From positions 1-6,302 of the forward strand of contig JBBRGG010000203.1 of the NCBI GenBank assembly GCA_038240875.1: DNA of 6,302 nt. The letters run 5' to 3'. Both the position numbers and the translations under genes were made by a program. Source of the DNA: JBBRGG01 sp038240875. Lineage in GTDB: Bacteria > Planctomycetota > Phycisphaerae > Phycisphaerales > UBA1924. How positions within the stretch are numbered: the stretch's first letter is position 1; the number at the start of each line of letters is the position of its first letter. This document shows, piece after piece, positions 4,207-6,302 of the stretch. The notes under the pieces are model-generated. The model did not search any database, was not told where the DNA came from, and saw only the letters and a list, made by a program, of their open reading frames with translations.

Positions 4207-6302
4207 TTATCCAACATCTGCAAGCCCTAGCGACGTTCCAAACGCCTTGAGCAATCGACGCCGCAGCAATGCGTCAGAGGGTCGCGCAAGGTTTGGGCTC
4301 ATGCGAACAAGCTCCGCCGCATCATGCCTTGCAAGCATCAAAAGATCAATATCCTTCGCCAAATCCGCCACTTTAAACGGCGGCAACCCCGACTGCTTCG
4401 ACCCCACAATCTCCCCCGGGCCCCGCAACTCAAAGTCTTTCTCCGCTAGCAAAAAACCGTCCGTAATCGTCGCCATCACCGTGAGCCGCGCTCGACCCAT
4501 CTCCGTTGACTCTTCCGTCAACAGCAAGCACCAACTCGGCTTGCTCCCGCGGCCAACTCGCCCGCGCAACTGATGCAATTGCGCCAAGCCAAATCGATCT
4601 GCCTGCTCAACTACCATCACCGTTGCGTTGGGCACATCAACGCCAACCTCAATCACCGTCGTCGCAATCAGCACATCGATCTCGCCACGACGAAAGCGGT
4701 CCATCGTCGCTTCGCGCGTCGGACGCGACATCCGCCCGTGCAGCGTCGCAACTCGGCAGCCCGCAAGATGTCCACCCTCCAGCTCATTCGCAATCGCCGC
4801 AACCGTTCGTAATGCTGGCGCATGATTACCCGCTTTCTGCGAGCCTTCCTCAGGCGAAAACAAAGGCGTCCCCTCTTCCACACCTTCTTCTAACCCAATT
4901 GCTGGCACAACAATGTACGCCTGATCACCCGCTTCCACCCTGCGCTTCAGCCACCGATACGCCTCATCCCGCCCTGTCGCCTCTACAACTTTGGTCGTAA
5001 TCGGCACACGCCCCGGCGGCAATCCGCGAATCGTCGACACGTCCAAATCGCCAAGCAACGTCATCGCAATCGACCGCGGGATCGGCGTCGCAGTCATCAC
5101 TAAAACATGTGGCGTTGTCCTCGCATCACTCGCATTCCCACGAAGCGTCGCCCGTTGGTGCACGCCAAATCGATGCTGCTCATCGATAATCGCAACCGCA
5201 AGCGAAGCAAACTCAACCGAATCTGTAATCAGCGCGTGCGTCCCGATGAGTAGGTCAATCTCGCCACGCCTGAGCGCCGCAATAATCGGCTCGCGCTCCG
5301 CCTTAGGCAGCGATCCCGTGAGCAACGCCACGCGAACCCGCGACCCTTCGAGCATCCGCCCCATCGACGCCGCGTGCTGCTCCGCGAGCAACTCCGTAGG
5401 CGCCATCAACGCCGCCTGATGCCCCGACGCAACCGCCATCAACGACGCGTACAACGCAACGGCTGTCTTGCCCGAGCCCACGTCGCCTTGGATCAATCGA
5501 TTCGTCGGCACCGACCCCGACAAGTCCTTCGCAATTTCCGCGACAACCGTTTCTTGCCCTGTCGTAAATGAGAAAGGCAGCCTTTGCCGAATCGCCCGAT
5601 CAACCCCAGGGTTGAACTTCAGCGCTGGCGCTTTGAGCCGTTCACGCAAGTGCGCCCGCCGAAGCTGCACGCCAAGTTGCAACAAGAAAAGCTCGTCATA
5701 CGCGAGTCTTCGCCGCGACGACTTCACTTCTTCCATATCCGCTGGCGCGTGCTGCATGCGATACGCCTCACGCAACTCAGGAAGCGCGTGCGCCATACGA
5801 AACGACGCATCAAAATGGTCCACGATCAAAGGCAGCCCCAACGCCAGCACCTTCACCATCGCTCGCTCGATTACCCGCGAAGGCACATCTTCCGACGCTG
5901 GATACACTGGACGCAGCCGCTCATCAAGCAGGTTCGGCTCGTCGATATTGGGCGTTCCAGTTGGCAAAACTGGTGCTGTAGCAATCGTCGGCGCGACGAT
6001 CTCCGCCTGACGCTTGGAGCGCGCCTTTGCATCTGCCTTTGCATCTGCCTTTGGGTCTGCCCTTGCATCTACCTTTGGGTCTGCCTTTGCATCTGGCTTT
6101 GCATCTGGCTTTGCATCTGGCTTTGCATCTGGCTTTGCATCTGGCTCGACCGCAGGCTGACCTACGACCTCGCCAATTGAAGCTCGTGAAGGTGACCCGC
6201 GCTCCACATCTTCTGGCCCCAAATCCGGCCCCTGCTCTCGCGATTCTGCATGCGAAACCCCAGCCGACGGCGCAATGACCCACACCTTCGGATTCACAAT
6301 CT
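4207..6302 (-). CDS. recG: ATP-dependent DNA helicase RecG (5' end outside window)
   Basis: RecG is a superfamily 2 helicase that remodels stalled forks and branch-migrates Holliday junctions. Residues are counted from the codon at 6297; the frame stays open to the edge, so the start lies upstream. NPKVWVI (2-8) matches the end of the wedge/OB domain, and PVYP (130-133) the segment that usually follows soon after. Helicase motifs: GDVGSGKT (271-278, Walker A), MAPTELLAEQH (298-308), DEQHRFGV (372-379, motif II in the form typical of RecG), TATPIPRS (402-409), LHGRM (519-523), TTVIEVGVD (546-554) and HQLRGRVGRG (575-584). The end, FELRGPGEIVGSKQSGLPPFK (about 622-642), is the RecG-specific C-terminal region. 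All motifs look intact. About 120 residues separate NPKVWVI from PVYP, where roughly 12-18 are usual, because of an insertion rich in Asp, Ala, Lys and Pro. With the missing N-terminus, the full protein should exceed the usual length of near 700. Confidence 0.97.
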   Translation of the reverse strand, partial: IVNPKVWVIAPSAGVSHAESREQGPDLGPEDVERGSPSRASIGEVVGQPAVEPDAKPDAKPDAKPDAKPDAKADPKVDARADPKADAKADAKARSKRQAEIVAPTIATAPVLPTGTPNIDEPNLLDERLRPVYPASEDVPSRVIERAMVKVLALGLPLIVDHFDASFRMAHALPELREAYRMQHAPADMEEVKSSRRRLAYDELFLLQLGVQLRRAHLRERLKAPALKFNPGVDRAIRQRLPFSFTTGQETVVAEIAKDLSGSVPTNRLIQGDVGSGKTAVALYASLMAVASGHQAALMAPTELLAEQHAASMGRMLEGSRVRVALLTGSLPKAEREPIIAALRRGEIDLLIGTHALITDSVEFASLAVAIIDEQHRFGVHQRATLRGNASDARTTPHVLVMTATPIPRSIAMTLLGDLDVSTIRGLPPGRVPITTKVVEATGRDEAYRWLKRRVEAGDQAYIVVPAIGLEEGVEEGTPLFSPEEGSQKAGNHAPALRTVAAIANELEGGHLAGCRVATLHGRMSRPTREATMDRFRRGEIDVLIATTVIEVGVDVPNATVMVVEQADRFGLAQLHQLRGRVGRGSKPSWCLLLTEESTEMGRARLTVMATITDGFLLAEKDFELRGPGEIVGSKQSGLPPFKVADLAKDIDLLMLARHDAAELVRMSPNLARPSDALLRRRLLKAFGTSLGLADVG
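6023..6142. repeat. Ten tandem 12-bp units inside recG
   Basis: Ten contiguous 12-bp units run from 6023 to 6142. Units 7-10 are identical (GGCTTTGCATCT on the plus strand), and units 1-6 are variants (GCCTTTGCATCT, GCCTTTGGGTCT, GCCCTTGCATCT, ACCTTTGGGTCT). On the coding strand they give four DAKP units, then DAKA, DPKV, DARA, DPKA, DAKA and DAKA. Each unit is four codons, so expansion keeps the frame. The identical copies at the N-terminal side of the protein suggest recent duplication there, with older diverged copies behind. Confidence 0.95.

Noticed and set aside
6023..6142. Regular short repeats as a CRISPR array
   Set aside because: Units are 12 bp and directly abutting, with no spacers, and stay in frame within recG.
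5584..6278. Plus-strand frames opposite the recG repeats giving Leu/Cys/His-rich tandem peptides
   Set aside because: They are only the complement of the 12-bp repeats read in other frames; RecG on the minus strand explains the region fully.

Overview
All recognisable genes lie on the minus strand of a moderately GC-rich bacterial chromosome segment. The best guess at the source is a planctomycete, possibly of the Phycisphaerae. This rests on the style of the HTH protein (a TVRRYMQG recognition helix followed by DWLLNGTG) and on the Ala/Lys/Asp/Pro-rich linkers. It is an impression from sequence, not a database result.

Reading in the direction of transcription (high to low coordinates): recG enters from the right edge (6302 to 4207). 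It encodes the branched-DNA helicase, and only its extreme N-terminus is missing. It carries an unusual insertion of roughly 105-110 residues containing ten tandem 12-bp units. A 129-bp spacer (4078-4206) follows and holds two perfect inverted repeats. Next comes a compact three-gene run: an HTH/coiled-coil regulator (4077 to 3439); an unrecognised protein that overlaps it out of frame (about 3617 to 3132); and a PolX-family DNA polymerase with a PHP phosphoesterase domain (3090 to 1048). The PolX frame is already open 2 nt after the previous stop, so the three are probably co-transcribed. A small hairpin overlaps the polX stop codon.

The left part holds a decayed short-chain dehydrogenase/reductase gene (about 840 to 1). 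Its protein can be followed almost end to end, but only through three frame changes and one in-frame stop, and it has no normal start codon. A striking cluster of TTGGATA/TATCCAA half-sites sits exactly at its expected start. The remaining spacer (871-1038) shows no gene I can recognise on either strand; I looked for a divergent regulator there and saw none.

Functionally, RecG (fork and junction remodelling) and PolX (gap-filling repair synthesis with a PHP nuclease) both belong to DNA repair. The HTH gene and its overlapping partner sit just upstream of polX and may regulate or accompany it. I found no mobile element, CRISPR array, RNA gene or clearly new multi-gene system. The most notable oddities are the recG insertion, the 8-bp tandem repeat inside the start of the HTH gene, and the long out-of-frame overlap between the HTH gene and its neighbour.
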